This document shows, piece by piece, positions 48,032-60,800 of a DNA stretch of 64,000 nt (its first letter is position 1; each line of letters opens with the position of its first letter). A model generated the notes under the pieces. It did not search any database, was not told the DNA's origin, and saw only the letters and a program-made list of their open reading frames with translations. This DNA comes from Phallus indusiatus (Eukaryota; Basidiomycota; Agaricomycetes; Phallales; Phallaceae), in assembly GCA_027605045.1 (NCBI GenBank), contig JAQFWX010000107.1:1-64000 (forward strand), read 5' to 3'. Position numbers and translations under genes: made by a program.

Positions 48032-49475
48032 ATGCTCCTCGAACGCTCGAGTGTCTTGCTCGTGCTAGCATCGCTGTTAGTCTCGCCTCTTGAAGCGGCT
48101 CTTTTCCCCAAAAAGTCCATCGTTAAACATATTGGCAAAAAAGAATTCCAAGCTGCCCTCAAAGAAGAAGTGAGTACGCGCTCCTCTTCTTCTTTTATAC
48201 CCCGAAGCTTATTTGGCTCTAGCGGACATTTGTTACGGCATTCGTGGCACCATGGTGTGGCGTAAGTTCTTGTCTATCTCTCCACGTCGGAACTGGAAGT
48301 TAACTGAGATCAGCATTGTCAAAGAGCGGTTCCCGAGCTAACACGAGCAGCCACGGGTCTGCATCCTCTGGTACCAGTTTATGCCGTTGACTGCGATGAT
48401 GAAAAGAACAAGCCTTTATGTGCTGAGGAAGTAAGCTGTCCAATAAATAATTGCTGTCTTTAACACATCAGTTCCTTACATTCTCAAAAAGGGAGTCAAA
48501 GGTTTCCCAACGATCAAGGTATGCACTTTGTTCTATCCTCACTCATTCGTTGGTTCGCCAGAATGAACACCATCCTAGCTCTATCCCGAAGGGAAGAAAA
48601 TGGCTCCGTTAGAATTCGATGGAGCACGGACAGCAAGCAGCTTCTTCTACTGGGCTTCGCGAGCTGTTCCAGCTAACAAGATTTTCCGTGGTCAAAACGC
48701 TCAGGATATCAACAAGATCGTTCGGAAGGTCAGGATATTGTGCCTTGGCTTTATCAATCGAATCACTTAAACTCTCGATCCTTTCTTTCAGAATCCTGAT
48801 AAGACCAAAATCGTTTTGTTGAACAAGACAAGCAAAACCCCGCTTCTTTGGCGTTCTTTGGCACAAAAGTACGGTGACCAGCTTATGTTTGGCAACTGCA
48901 GAGATCGCAAAGGCCGAGTATCGGAAGATATGGGATTCGAAGTGACCGACAAGAAATATAAAATCATCATCTATCCTCCAACAGCGACCGACCCATTCCT
49001 TTACGACAGTAATTACCAGTTTCATACCCTCTTGCTCAGTTTAAAGATGGACTATTGACCATATTCCAAAGGCATTATGAAATTCGACGTCCTGTCAAAC
49101 TTTTTCGAAGGTATTATCAATGGAACGGTCGATCTAGAACAGGTCCGAGAAGAAACTCTAGCAAAACAAGAAGCTGAAAAGTTGGCTGTAGCTCAAGGTA
49201 CGACCGAAGAGGAGGTTAAAGAAGCGTCTTCTTTTGGAAATTTGGAAGATGAAACGCTGATTGACGAGAGTGGATACGGAGGTTTTGATCCTCACGGGGG
49301 AGTTGACCTTGATTACTTGTTGAAGCTCACCGGTGGAGTCAATCCACATGCGGCAGGACACCCGGGTAGTGGTGTCAAATCTGGTTCGAAGAAAGAAGAT
49401 ACCCAAAGTGAGCCTGTGTTGTCAGGTGATGGGGAGAAGGCAGAGACCATAGCTCAAGTAAAGGATGAGCTGTAA
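48032..49475 (+). CDS. Protein disulfide isomerase, single thioredoxin domain, KDEL tail
   Basis: ER thiol oxidoreductase. Signal peptide: MLLERSSVLLVLASLLVSPL then EAALFPK (cleavage likely about residue 22). The thioredoxin site FVAPWCGHC is split by an intron between Gly and His (48262). Then AVPELTRAATGLHPLVPVYA, DCDDEKNKPLCAEEGVKGFP and TIKLYPEG, with the cis-Pro in GFPT. A second domain without a CxxC follows (FRGQNAQDINKIVRKNPDKT). The C-terminal part has an acidic, Gly-rich tail and ends QVKDEL, a retention signal. Best match by architecture is the MPD1/P5-like fungal PDI group. Seven or eight exons. Divergent from ABP1. Confidence 0.88.
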
Positions 49476-49932
49476 TGCATGTGATATGTTTTGTATTGTA
49501 TGTAAGGCTTTCGTGTATTTATTGTCGATGTGGTTTTAGAGCGAGAATGAATGATATTAATCTAATTATGTCCCTTCCCAGCCCAGATGCCATTTCCACC
49601 CTTTCCTAAAACGTCCTGCGTTAGTAATGGAAGCAGAAAGATAAGATAAATATTAAGAGATGAGAGTTGCATAGCGCAAATATAGTTCGAAGCCCGAGAT
49701 TTCCCATTAGCACGCGCTTTCGGTGGCCAATCCTACCACTCGTACCGCTTGGAACATGGAAGACAATTGAAAACAATTTCGAAACGGTTTACTCATCATT
49801 GATATCGGCGGCGCTGCGGCTGTCATTTATGGAAACCCTTTTGGCAATGTAGTAACCATGCTGTGAGCATTCACATATTTAATACACAGAAGCTCTTTTC
49901 ACCTGAGCCTCGGATCTGTAATTTACCCCACC
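49476..49932. other. Intergenic region, PDI / dienelactone hydrolase
   Basis: 457 bp. No supported gene; the small frame at 49667-49852 has no signature. Confidence 0.5.
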
Positions 49933-51072
49933 ATGTCAACCGTTGAACCTACTGTCCTCGCCTCTGCTCCCAAACTGCACTGTTGTGCTTCAGGGTTTCT
50001 GCATGAGGGTACTCCATCCGGGGAAACGATAGAAATCGCTGGCCTCAAGACATATATCGCCCGACCCAAACAACCATCAAACAAGATTGTCCTGTTTTTC
50101 CCTGATGTATTCGGGCCATTCTACATCAACAACTCCTTGCTGATCGACTGGTTTGCCTTACAAGGTTTGATCATATTTTTTCGATAATAATCGTCGAATA
50201 CTACTTTTTGGGTGATGTATTCACAAACTTTGATACGCAGGTTATTTGGTCATTGCTGTTGATTATTTTGAAGGGGATCCGATCCACAAAGCTCGAGAAC
50301 GCGAAGGATTTGTAATGAAAGAGTGGTTAGACATCAAGCTTCCCCGTGCAAGATCAACAACGCCAGCTTGGATCGATTCCGTCATAGCTAAATTTGGTCA
50401 GTAGTATACCTATTTGTCTCTCCCGTGCATTTCTTCATTTCATAATATAGGGAATAGCGAGACCCAATATGTCACCGTTGGTGAATATCAATAGTTATTC
50501 ATCGCTTTTGTTTGCCATGTGCGCGCTGAGCCTCTAATCGTATAGGCTATTGTTTTGGTGCACCTTTCGTCATGGATATATGCGCAACCAACAGAGTCAA
50601 AGCCGGTGCTTTTGCTCATCCTGCGTTTCTTGACGAAGATCATTTCCGTAACCTGAAGCGTGAGCACTAGCCATTTTTGTTTCTCGAACGGTTACCTTTT
50701 TTAAAATTCGTCGCATTTAGAGCCCTTGTTGCTTTCTTGCGCCGGTAAGCATTGAATCCACCTGGTATTTTTAGTACATTGCACTGAGATCCCAAAGAAA
50801 CGGATCATACTTTCTCATCTGAATCGCGGCACAAATCTGAGGTCATCTTGGCCGAGATCAAAGCTAAATACCATTACCAGATTTTTTCTGGCGTTGAACA
50901 CGGCTTTGCACTTCGAGGGAATATGGAGATCGAAAATGAACGTGCGTAAACTAAGTTGTCCGAGATCCTCCAAGCCCGATCTAATACGTATCTATTACAT
51001 ATCTCAAAAGGCTGGGCGAAAGAAGAAAGCGCAAGAGGCATTGTTGGATGGTGGAATCGTTTTACAAATTAG
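49933..51072 (+). CDS. Dienelactone hydrolase family protein
   Basis: Alpha/beta hydrolase of the carboxymethylenebutenolidase group. MSTVEPTVLASAPKLHCCAS leads to IAGLKTYIARPKQPSNKIVL and FFPDVFGPFYINNSLLIDWF; then IAVDYFEGDPIHKARERE. The nucleophile is Cys in VGYCFGAPF, the Asp lies in TDHTFSSESRHKSE and the His in VEHGFALRGN, so the Cys-Asp-His triad is complete. Spliced C-terminus WAKEESARGIVGWWNRFTN, typical of the family. About six exons; stop TAG 51070-51072. Substrate unknown; fungal copies are usually cytosolic and of uncertain role. The final intron (donor GTGCGT, about 50948) is needed to reach the conserved tail. Confidence 0.88.
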
Positions 51073-51794
51073 CCAAATATAGCCATAAGGTTCAGACTGT
51101 ACACTTCATTTGCGGTTGCAGTGGCCGTGCAACCGCGGGTTGCTCCATTAGATATGACCGTGACTGTACAATAAATAAGTATCGAATCAGAATTATCGAA
51201 CTCAAATATCAAAATAAAATTTACACGGACTGATCTTACGCAAGATCTTCTGGTTTCAATCTCCTGAACTCGGGAAAAAAGCTTCTTTCTGATAATCTTG
51301 TCATTTCATGATCTCATTTGTCTGCTTTATAAGCACCGAAGTTTTAGCCTCAGCTTCTTTCCAGAGAGCTTGACTCCGTTATATGTATGTATGCCAATGG
51401 CTTGTTTTTTACAAGCTGACGAGTTCTCGCGTTGCATCGCTTCCACGGACCAACCGATCGAATATTCGGGTAACCTGAAGAATAGAAGTCGCTTTCACCG
51501 TGGCGCTCCAGAACATGCATAATCTGAGTCCTGGACCGTGACTCGGACGGTCGGTATCAAACGTCGGCGACCGGAACTTTTTAATCTTCAAAGTACCTTG
51601 AACTCGATCAATAATAGTAGCATTGCACATGCGGCAGTCTCGATTGCTTCAGGTTAAATATAATCGCAGCCGTCCGATAGTCGAGTTTTTTTTTCCTTTC
51701 CGAGTCGACCATCCCCGTGTTTGTTTTCTTTTTTTTCTTTCCTTTTTTCCCCCTCGATTCCATGTCATTGCTGTAAAGCATATAAAGAGCCCAG
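51073..51794. other. Intergenic region upstream of SLC25 carrier
   Basis: 720 bp with a long pyrimidine tract (about 51690-51760, CTTTTTTTTCTTTCC type) typical of fungal promoters. No other gene seen. Confidence 0.5.
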
Positions 51795-53083
51795 ATGGAG
51801 TCGCCGACTAGTATCCATGAAAATGTGTCTCGAGGATTTGCTCTCATTTCGGAGTCACACCTACAAGGTACCTTTCGAATCTCTACCGTGAACAGATCGG
51901 CTTTATCCAGTTCTCCAGACATACAATTAAAGCCCTCGACGGACTTTATAGCTGGTACTGTATCCGGTAGGGTCATGTTCGTCATCGTATGTAAAATGTA
52001 TAACCATCTCACATGATCACAGGAATAGTAGGCCTTGCGGTCGGCTTCCCTTTCGATACGGTCAAAGTCCGACTACAAGATCCGACTATATCAGAGGAAT
52101 ACAGTCGCTCCAGCACATTCGATTCCTTTGCCAAAATCATCAGAGAAGAACGGGTCCAAGGGCTTTACAAAGGCATCGCATCTCCATTAGTACTTGATTC
52201 TTGAGTCGAATTGCCCTTCCTCGTCTAATCGCATCGACAGGCAACTAGCGCTCTTCTCAATGGCTTGATTTTTTCAGTCTATGGCTTTCTGCTCCGTTAT
52301 CAAACGAAACCCGAAAGAGAACCATCATTAATTGACGTGACTTTGGCAGGAGCTGGGTGCGGTGTTGCGGCTGCGTGAGTTATCCCTTCAAAGTCGCTTT
52401 GAGAGAAAAGACCACGGGTGCGATGATTTATTGGTAGTTTTGTTACATGTCCTACCGAGTTAGTTAAAATCAGACAACAAGCGTTGGTAGATTCAAGATC
52501 GTCAGCCCGGCAAATAACACTGGATATTGTTCGAACGAATGGCGTTCTCGGTTTATATCGCGGAATGGCCATCACAACACTGCGCGACCTAGGCTATGGC
52601 GCATATTTCCTAGCTGTGAGTCGATTCAGCTCGATACAGTATATGTACGCAGTCGCATGATAGATCTCTTGACAGTACGAAGGCACGTGTAGGTTTCTGC
52701 GACCATTTGACAATGCTCTGTTTCCTAAGAAACAGACTACTATTCCGGAAGTATCGTGGGTGTCGATGCTTATTGCTGGCGGTGTTGCAGGCGTCGTAGG
52801 ATGGCTTGCTACCTTTGGATTTGATGTCGTAAAAACAAGGATTCAATCCACCGATCGAACCTCTGATAATCCTTATAATACCATTCGGTCAACTATAGTC
52901 CATTCTTATCGAACCGAAGGCTTTAGAGCGTTTGTTTCGGGCTTGACACCTACCCTAATCAGGTGAGTTCCGCAAGTATTTTTTTGAATAATGTGCAATG
53001 GAGACTAACTTATTTCAAGAGCAGTGCCGGTGAATATGGCAACCTTTGCTGCTTATGAGTTCGTCAAAAGCTTCGGTTCATAA
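51795..53083 (+). CDS. Mitochondrial carrier, carnitine/ornithine-type SLC25
   Basis: Inner-membrane carrier of about 320 residues with three repeats and six helices. Signature motifs: GFPFDTVKVRLQD (repeat 1), CPTELVKIRQQAL (repeat 2) and FGFDVVKTRIQST (repeat 3). IVGLAVG, LAGAGCGVAASFVT and LIAGGVAGVVGWLATFGFD are the odd-numbered helices; LYKGIASPL and LYRGMAIT are the matrix loops. Repeats and spacing fit the carnitine/basic amino-acid clade (CRC1, ORT1 or AMC1-like); substrate cannot be set by eye. N-terminal ~45 residues are extra and Ser-rich. Start 51795, last stop TAA 53081-53083. First intron begins at GTAGGGTCATG (about 51968). Confidence 0.85.
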
Positions 53084-53248
53084 ATTTGATTTTTGTATTG
53101 TACAAGTGGATAGGTGTGCCGTGATATAAATATATGTCGTTTCGTATATAAGAAGAACGGGTGTTGATATATGATAGTTGGGAATTGTCTCTGGAATGAA
53201 AACGATGGAGCCACCAGGGCATAGCAAAGCGGAATGGCAAGTTTCTCG

Positions 53249-53977
53249 TCATTGTGACGTTTCTATATTCACGAGCTCGTTTAAGGCTCTTATTATAGCG
53301 TCGATGCCATGTAATACGCGAGCTCGGTCTGAATCAATTATCCTATGCAAGAACCTTTGGAACTTATCAGGATGGTAATGGAGGATGGCGTCTCGAAGCT
53401 TCTCTTTCCGAGACTTGCTCGGGTCTCGAAGAGGGTGAAGAAGGAATTGCGAAATAGCGTTTGCAGTGAGATCGTTCACCGAAATTCGGTCCTCATTAGA
53501 GTCTGACGGTGAAATGTTTTGGTATTGTTTAAGAATAGGCCAGGGTATGTCGTCAAACGTGAAATGTATCTTCCTAAACATGAACTTCTTCATAGGTTTG
53601 ACCGAGAGGAATAATCTATGCCAGGCTCTGTCATATTCCTTCCAGGCCTCTGATAGAATTTGTACTTCGTCTGTGCACCCCGACTGTGAATTCGAGTCGG
53701 CCGCTGCGACTAAACGCCCTCCCAAACGAACATATTCCATCTGAGCTTTGAGCTCTTCGTCTTGGATCTTCCTCTGATGTTCGCGGTGAAGCTCTTCTAA
53801 ATTTTGCCATTTCCTATTGCGTTCTTCCTCCGTTGGAGACACCGACACTGGGGTATTGGTAAGAGCGTCTGTACTTGAGCCAGCTTTGTCGGGAGGAAAA
53901 ATGAAGACTTCATCCTTGAATCCTGAAGAAAAGGCTATAAACCCGGGTCGATATTCTGCAGCTTTTCCATTGTACAT
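53249..53977 (-). CDS. NFKBIL1-like / J-like coiled-coil protein
   Basis: Protein of 242 residues. The centre is a charged coiled coil (EERNRKWQNLEELHREHQRK). The C-terminus has the segment DDIPWPILKQYQNISPSDSN, FLLHPLRDPSKSRKEKLRDA, ILHYHPDKFQRF and LHGIDAIIRALNELVNI: a W-H/Y-HPDKF motif close to a J-domain HPD, arranged as in mushroom proteins annotated as NF-kappa-B inhibitor-like 1. No N-terminal J helix I is evident. One exon as modelled; an upstream exon is possible because the divergent vezatin start is only 233 bp away. Function unknown. Confidence 0.5.
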   Translation of the reverse strand: MYNGKAAEYRPGFIAFSSGFKDEVFIFPPDKAGSSTDALTNTPVSVSPTEEERNRKWQNLEELHREHQRKIQDEELKAQMEYVRLGGRLVAAADSNSQSGCTDEVQILSEAWKEYDRAWHRLFLSVKPMKKFMFRKIHFTFDDIPWPILKQYQNISPSDSNEDRISVNDLTANAISQFLLHPLRDPSKSRKEKLRDAILHYHPDKFQRFLHRIIDSDRARVLHGIDAIIRALNELVNIETSQ

Positions 53978-54210
53978 CGATATTCAAAAGGTCTTCAGAA
54001 ACTACTCGGCTGGGTAAGTTGAAAAGGAAATAAAAATAAAAGAAACAATACGCAAACAATGCGCCGCTATTATCACCTAAACTTTCACCGGCAAGCATTC
54101 CGGTGATATCCGAGGGAATTTCTCTGCGGATGAATCGGCTGATTATGTAAAGCGTATTTCCTGAGCCGAACTGTACCAAGTCTTCACCTCTCTTCTAATC
54201 GCACTTGTGT
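53978..54210. promoter_or_regulatory. Divergent promoter region, NFKBIL1-like / vezatin-like
   Basis: 233 bp between divergent genes. No specific element assigned. Confidence 0.4.
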
Positions 54211-56834
54211 ATGGCGCAGGCGTTGTTTGCTGACCATCCTATAGAAGAGTATCTCAGAGGTGAATTATCATTCGGTATTTAACACTGGCGATTTCATGTA
54301 CTAACAAATAGATAGAATCCGGTGAACTTCCTGAATTGCTTGTACCTGGAGGAATATATGACTTCGTCAAAGAGGTTGACGTAGAAGAATATGGGAAACC
54401 GATTGAGAATGCTCTCTTGCGATCGTTCATAGCATTCCTCTCAAAGGTAACCGGTGTCAAACGCGTTTCGGTTATGTTGTTTAGCTGAGCAAACCCCTTT
54501 CAGACGTCGGATACGCTTTGCCATTATGTCTCTCTGGACAGGCCTTCGCAAAGTCAACAATTCGCAGAGCGTTTCAAATATCTTATTATTTCTTCATCTC
54601 TACTGTCAACCTCGATTCCTTCGGCACACAATGCATATCTTACGGAAACCACCCCTGGTCACTATCCTCCGGCTACATCATCACCATCACCCCCTTCTTT
54701 AACATCAACGATCAATATTTTTATTCCCGTCCCGATCCAAACATGCACATTCGTTATATTATGTTTAATTCCTATCCTTCTTGCTTTGGGCTACTATGCC
54801 ATTACCCTGTTTGCCCTTTTGGTAGCTCGACTGTTGGCAACAGAACAAGCTCCCAGAGAAGAATCATGGTCTTCAGTAAATGCGTTTCATTTATAAAATG
54901 CTAGCTTTCTGATTACGTTTATTAATAGACTTTGGAAAGTCTTGAAGCTTTGGTTCAGTCAAATAGCAATTGGGAAACCACAATTGCTGAATCGTTAAAA
55001 CTCTTGGAAAATGAAGAGTAAAGTTTCAACATCAGCATAAACTATTTAATTTTTAATATTGCTCATTTTTAGGCACTCTACTTCATATCCCTCCTCTCCA
55101 TCCCTTAATTCACTTCGTCAAACCTTTTTTGAAACCCTTCATGCAATTCAAACGCAGTGTGATGATGTGCGACACCTTCTGGCTGCTATATCACTACCAG
55201 AGGCGACAGCTCAACTCACACCGATGTATGCTCCGCCATCTCCTTCACGTCTCGAACCTCAATTCGGATTTCCAATTCCCAATCGTCGCCCCCTGTCTTT
55301 AGTCGCCTCTCTCGATTCTTCGCTTCCCGTTCCTCTGTCGGACTACGGCCGTATAAGGACAAGCTCGCAACCGTCACAACGTGATAAACGTGCAACCTGG
55401 AGTGCACCAACCTATCGCTCAACAAGTTCTTCAAAACGGGAATCCGCATTTTTAACAATCAACGGCCACCAGATGGAACCTCCTACAGTCAACTATTCCG
55501 CTTCCGCCCCAGCTACTCCTTCTTTGAACTCCCGAGACGAGTTTCCCTCCTTTTATTCAGAAGGGGAGGAACCATTTGGAGTGACTGCCCTCAATATCCG
55601 CCGTCAAAGACGTATATCGTCGTTTAACCCCTACAACCGAAGTTCGCTCACCGGATTAGTAGGCTCCCGTTTCACTTCTCTCATGACATCTTTGTCCCAG
55701 GAGAAAAAAGATCCGGAGGTCGCCATTCAAACTACTCTAGCTGCGAGACGATATACATGCTCTCATTTACTTGCCCTGCGCTTTCCTGGTTTGTGTCCGG
55801 ACACGTTGGGTTCCACATTGGAGCACCTCGACTCGTCGTCGGACGAAGGTTATTGGGAAGACGTCCGCAGTGTTATCCGTCTATTGACCAATGTTCTCCA
55901 AAATGCTACGGACAAGCTGAACGATATATTAGAGCAGCGACATCGCTCAAATTTGGCGGATGATAGTCATGTTGAAGAGAAAGACCCAATCTTATTCGTA
56001 CGGCCCCTCCAGCCGGGCTCCGAGTCTTTTTCATTCGCACCTATGCCAAGTCAATTTTCTCGCTTCGCTGCTCATATTGATGCAATATCCAGTGCCTTAG
56101 AGGAGGCACGATCCAATTTACGACAATGCGTTGAATCACTCGCTGAAGGTGGTGACAATTTGACTTCTGTATCCGAAGACCCACTTCAGATTTCAACGAC
56201 GAAATCTGCCGCCGTACAATCGTACGAAGAACTACGTCGAGCATTAGGCCATGCTTTACGAGAGTGCGAACGAGGAAGAGAGCCGCTTCGTAGTCTTTTA
56301 GGGGAAGAGCGAAGGTCGACCGTTGATCTTGTATCAGAAAACGAAAGCAGCCTAGCAAAGGTCGTCGAGACTGAACTGGAGCAACATGACGAACATCTTG
56401 GTTCAGATGATTCCGATAAAACATTATATACTATCGAAGATCATTGTTCGGACCCAGCAGATGAAAACCAAAACGTCGAAGACGACGACGTCGCCAGTCG
56501 TCTCCTTCATACGACAGATATTCAGTACTTCCCGTCAAATGGCATGGAACAAGTTTTTGAAGCTGACTCGGCGCCCATCAATTTCAGTCGACCGCGTTCC
56601 AAATTGACACGAGAAGAGCGAGTCGCTCTTGTTAAAGCTCAACGGGAGGAAGGTATTAAAGATTATGTCAACGCTCCAAGTAGGCATTCTTTGCGACTTG
56701 GACCGGGAGATGAAGTAGTGGAAGAGTTGAAAGACGTGATATGGAAAGTCAGCGAGCAGCGGCGGCAAATGAGTTTGTCGCATACACCGATCTCCACCAC
56801 ACTTCCTTTAAAGACGAGTACATTTGAACCTTGA
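54211..56834 (+). CDS. Vezatin-like myosin-binding membrane protein
   Basis: Protein of about 800 residues in five or six exons. Exon 1: MAQALFADHPIEEYLR; then ESGELPELLVPGGIYDFVKE and FIAFLSK. The next exon must begin ACGTCGG (TSDTLCHYVSLDRPSQSQQF, AERFKYLIISSSLLSTSIPS) and leads to two adjacent membrane segments: FVILCLIPILLALGYYAITL and FALLVARLLA. After LESLEALVQSNSNWE comes a long cytosolic part with Ser/Pro-rich stretches, HLLALRFPGL and a C-terminal RSKLTREERVALVKAQREEG motif. The early SSSLLS segment plus paired membrane helices plus LTREERV near the end fit the fungal vezatin/INP2-type myosin-binding family, which tethers myosin V to peroxisomes; assigned by architecture. Confidence 0.65.
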
Positions 56835-57414
56835 CCAGTATTTTAATGTTACTATCCCTTCTAATTGAGAACCATCATTCAATATTGAGCGCCGTAACAA
56901 CAATTATTTATATTGTAAGAAGATTTTATCACGAATCAAATACAAAGCAGGAGCCAAAACAAAAAAAAAACACACATAGGTTGTAAAAAAAAGGTAAAAA
57001 ACAAATCACAATGGAAAAAGCAAAACCGAGATTATGAAAAACGAAGAGAGACAGAGAGAGAAAGACTAAAACGGTAGCAGAGTGTACAATTATATGTCGA
57101 GTCCAAACAGGGCCTCAGCACAGGGATCCTAGTAGAGAAAAAAAGGGGTGTATACGGATGGTGTGATTGGGGGGAAAAGGCCCATAAATATGGAATCGAA
57201 GGTAACAGGGATAAGGAGGAGGAGCTAATGTTAGATAGAGAAGAAAGGAGGAGTATGCAAAGGTTCGAGTAGACGACGAGATCATTGGAGGAAGGGTTTG
57301 TTGTTGAAAAAAATGAAATAAAAATTTGAAAGAGGGAGAAAAATCAATCAATCAATCGAGCGATGTGCATAATCAATCCAGATGAAAGCTGAAGATTATT
57401 ATCATTTGAAGATA
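56835..57414. other. Convergent intergenic region, vezatin-like / LisH gene
   Basis: 580 bp, A-rich on the plus strand near 56950-57100. No gene supported; the minus frame at 57115-57351 is low complexity. Confidence 0.5.
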
Positions 57415-60400
57415 TCAATTTCCAAGAGGATTCATATCAATCCATTGAGAGAAATCACCGCCATCAATATCCAAACCCTCCAGACCGAAATTGACGTCCA
57501 TATTTTCGAAGAAGTCAGGAAACATGGTATCTGATAATGACGGTGCGGATGAAGGAGCTGGTGGTGCAGATAATGACGGAGTAGGCGGCGCGGGACCATT
57601 AGTGGTAGCTGTCGACGTCGAATTATTATTATTATTATTATTTGCATTATTTGCCTGAGCGTTACTACCACTATCAGGACCGGACGTTTGGGGTCTAGGG
57701 AGGGATCCAATGGCTGCCGCATTAGGTAAAATGCGATTGGACAATAACGATGAAGGTGACGGGGCGTTTGGAGGATTGCTGGCTCCTGTTGTGCCAGAAG
57801 GAGCGGGAGTTAATGAATTACCAGGTGCAGATTGGGAATTTGAAGATGGAGTCGAACTTTGGGGAGCAGATGCACCCGTACCGCCACCAGCACCGCTGCG
57901 AGACGCGGGCCGTAAATTGGGAGATGGTCCAGTTTGATTATCAATTCTAGCCGGAGAGGGCGCGGTGTGCTCTTTGATGGGCCCTCCGGAGTTGTTGTTT
58001 ATAGCACCCGTCGGAGTAGGCTGTGCAGGTGGCGGCATCATTCCTGCAGACTTTGACACATTGATACTTTCTGCTCTCTGTGCAGGTGATGGTGGTGGCG
58101 GCATCATGCTACCAGGCTTATTTTGCTGAGGCTGGGTGCGATTGTTGGCAGCAGCACCTGTTTGATCTGGTGTAACACTTTGGTTGGCGATACCGCCCAT
58201 TGGTCCAGGCATTTTGTGCATATGAGCCCCCCCAGTTACAGGATGCCTAAATTGTCCTTGTTGTTGAGACATGACAATATTCTAGAAACACGGAGACTTG
58301 TTAAGACTGGGTGCTGGAAAATAGAATAAAAGTTTTTTGTTTTACCTGTGAGCCTGGCATTTGATGGATGTGATTCGCCAATGCAGGATTCATCGGCGCC
58401 ATGCCTCCTGGCGGTATAGCGTGCCCTATATTTGGTGTTAAAGATCCCATGACACTCGTATTCGGAACTGGAGTTGGATGACCAGGTATCGGCGGATTTC
58501 TTACTGGACCGGATTGGAAATTAACACCATTGGGAAACTGATTTGTTCCCGAACCAGGATAAGGAGCATTCAGGTGATTTGGAGGGTGACCGGAAGGAAA
58601 CCCGCCCATCTGAGGCATCTGGGGTAATGGAGCAGCATTAGAGTTCATATCACCAACAATAGGCATGGGTTGTCTTATGCCTACTTGAGGGGACTGTCGT
58701 TGTCGCTTTCTGTCAGGTGGCGATTGATCTTTCGGTGTCATGTCAGCCTGACCCTGTCATTGTTAAGAAAAAGTAAGCAAAAACCAAAAAATAAAATAAA
58801 ATAAGGGTGCTTATAGAACATTTACCTCTTCTCCAGGTGATGCACTTGTCCGTTTCTGTCCCCGCTGCGTTACGCCCGGCGGACCTTGACCTTGGGGTTG
58901 TGGTTGCATTGTCTGTTGTGGTTGCCTGAGCTGAGAGGCTGGAGGCGGAGGCATCATTCCTCCCATCGGTGGCACCCCAGGCCTTAATAAATAAATGAGC
59001 TCATGAAACTTCTTCTGAGGACAAAAAGGACAATTAGTTACCTGGCAGTTCGGGAACCAGTCGCCAAGGTACCATTAAAATTCGACATAGTCCTTTTAAA
59101 GACTTCGTTCAAGCTTGCCTGGAAAAAAAAAGAAGAGGTCAATTCTTCTCAATATATTTGAACACATTGCTCAAAGTTCAAAAATTCTATACCTTTTGTT
59201 CGTCCGTTAACTCGCTGATCGAGACGTCCGGAACGCCGGCCTCCTGTTTCATGGAAGCTAGGAAAACTGGAGGAATTCTCACCAAATCCTGTTCGAGATG
59301 TTGCAAATCTGGGTTATTGAAGGATTGTGAGGTTCCCGGTCTCGAGGGATGTTGGGAGGTCGGATGTTGCGGATGAGAGGGAATCATTTGTTGAGGGGGT
59401 CGCGAACCTTGCATCGCCATCGGAAATCGTCGATTCATGTCATCATTCATCAAATGGCCCGGGGATGCAGATTCATTGTGCGCCATTAGAGGGCTCCGGT
59501 GGCTTGCCATAGTAGATGCCGGAGTGTTTGAGCGACTGCCTCCGGTGCTTTGAACAGCCCCTCCTCCGGGATTGACTAGAGGTTGTTGAAATCCTTGCGC
59601 GGGTGTTTGAACAGGACCCCTAGGCGAAGTGTTATTCGCAGGCTGGACTCCTTGCGACGGAGGGCCTCGCATAATCTGGTTGTGTTGGTTCAGATGGGGA
59701 GCATTCTGTGAAATTCCTGGCGGAACCATGCCCATTTGCGGTGGGCCCATTGAGGGATGAGGAGAAACGCCAGGGGATGAGCCGGGGTAATAGTTGGTGA
59801 CTGAAATTGACCGGGTGCATGAGGTCGGGTAATTGGTCGCTGACCAGGTTGCAAGTGCGGCATAGCGTTAGGGTGAGAAGGGGGAGGAAGGGGCTGTTGT
59901 GAAGGGGGAGGGCGGGTTGATTGTTGTTGTGACGGAGGTCTTTGAGAGGGCTGACCGACAGTATTAGTCAAGTTATTTGAGTCTACAAGGCCATTCATCT
60001 GAGATGGACCTTGTTGCGGTTGCTGATGTGGTGGAGGTGGTGGTGGTGGCTGAGGGCCACCTGGTATGCCAGACATGGGATATGGCGTACCCTGGGCCCC
60101 CATTGGGGGCTGAGACTGGCCAACAGGAGGTATGGGCACGCCGTTGAGTAAAGGAGCCGGGGGTCGCATTGGGTTGGGAGGCATACCCGGTCTGTGCATC
60201 ATACGAGGTTGACCAGGTAAACCCAGATGACCTAGACGTGATGGATCGGCAGCTCTATTACGATCCGCCTGGTTTTGCATCCACTATTAATCAGTTAAAA
60301 GAAAAATAAAATGAGTACAGATACTTGAAATAAAGAAAAGAAAAACCTGAAAAGAGTTACTTGCCTGGATATAAAGCATGGCATTTTCTGGACCCTGTTG

Positions 60401-60800
60401 AGTTGTTTTCGCAGAGAAGAAGACCCAAAATACATTCCACCACCTACTTTGAGATGCAGCGGCTATTCCAAAAAAAATTACAAAAGAGGGTACGCACTCG
60501 AACAAAAAGCCTTGACGGGCATTAATGGGAGGACATGGGTCACCGGCAATATCTGCTTCTAAAACTAGCTCCTTTGCAGCTTTGAGAAAACCTCGTTTAA
60601 CAAAGTAGTCGTGGATATAGACATTGAACCTGTAATGACACTGTCCTTAAGAACGGTGCGGGACAAACGGGAGAAGGGACGTACATTCGATCGCCTTCCC
60701 ATGAGATCGGAGGTGGCTGGGAGTGGTTTGAAGAAGGACCAGGCTGACCATTTGCAGGTGGATGGGGAGGGTTTGAAGGAGGCGGCTGAACCTGAGCCAT
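57415..60800 (-). CDS. LisH-domain transcription regulator (SOM1/FLO8/SSDP-like)
   Basis: Large Pro/Gln/Gly-rich nuclear regulator. N-terminus MAQVQPPPSNPP...ISWEGDRM splices to the LisH helix FNVYIHDYFVKRGFLKAAKE, then PINARQGFLFE and WWNVFWVFFSAKTTQQGPEN AMLYIQ, the diagnostic LisH plus FEWW block of SSDP/LUG/FLO8-type proteins. The rest (about 750 residues) is disordered with PPP, QQQ and Asn runs, and ends with an acidic patch FPDFFENMDVNFGLEGLDID likely to be an activation segment. About ten exons. One intron (60284-60364) appears to use a GC donor. A 44-base intron near 59800 (donor GTCAGC, acceptor TTTCAG) is required to keep frame, unless one base is missing there. In fungi such proteins act with LIM-binding factors or in the cAMP pathway for morphogenesis. 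Confidence 0.75.
57621..57646 (+). repeat. (ATT)n trinucleotide run
   Basis: A run of AT-T triplets within the LisH gene encodes a poly-Asn stretch on the minus strand. Likely length-variable. Confidence 0.7.
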
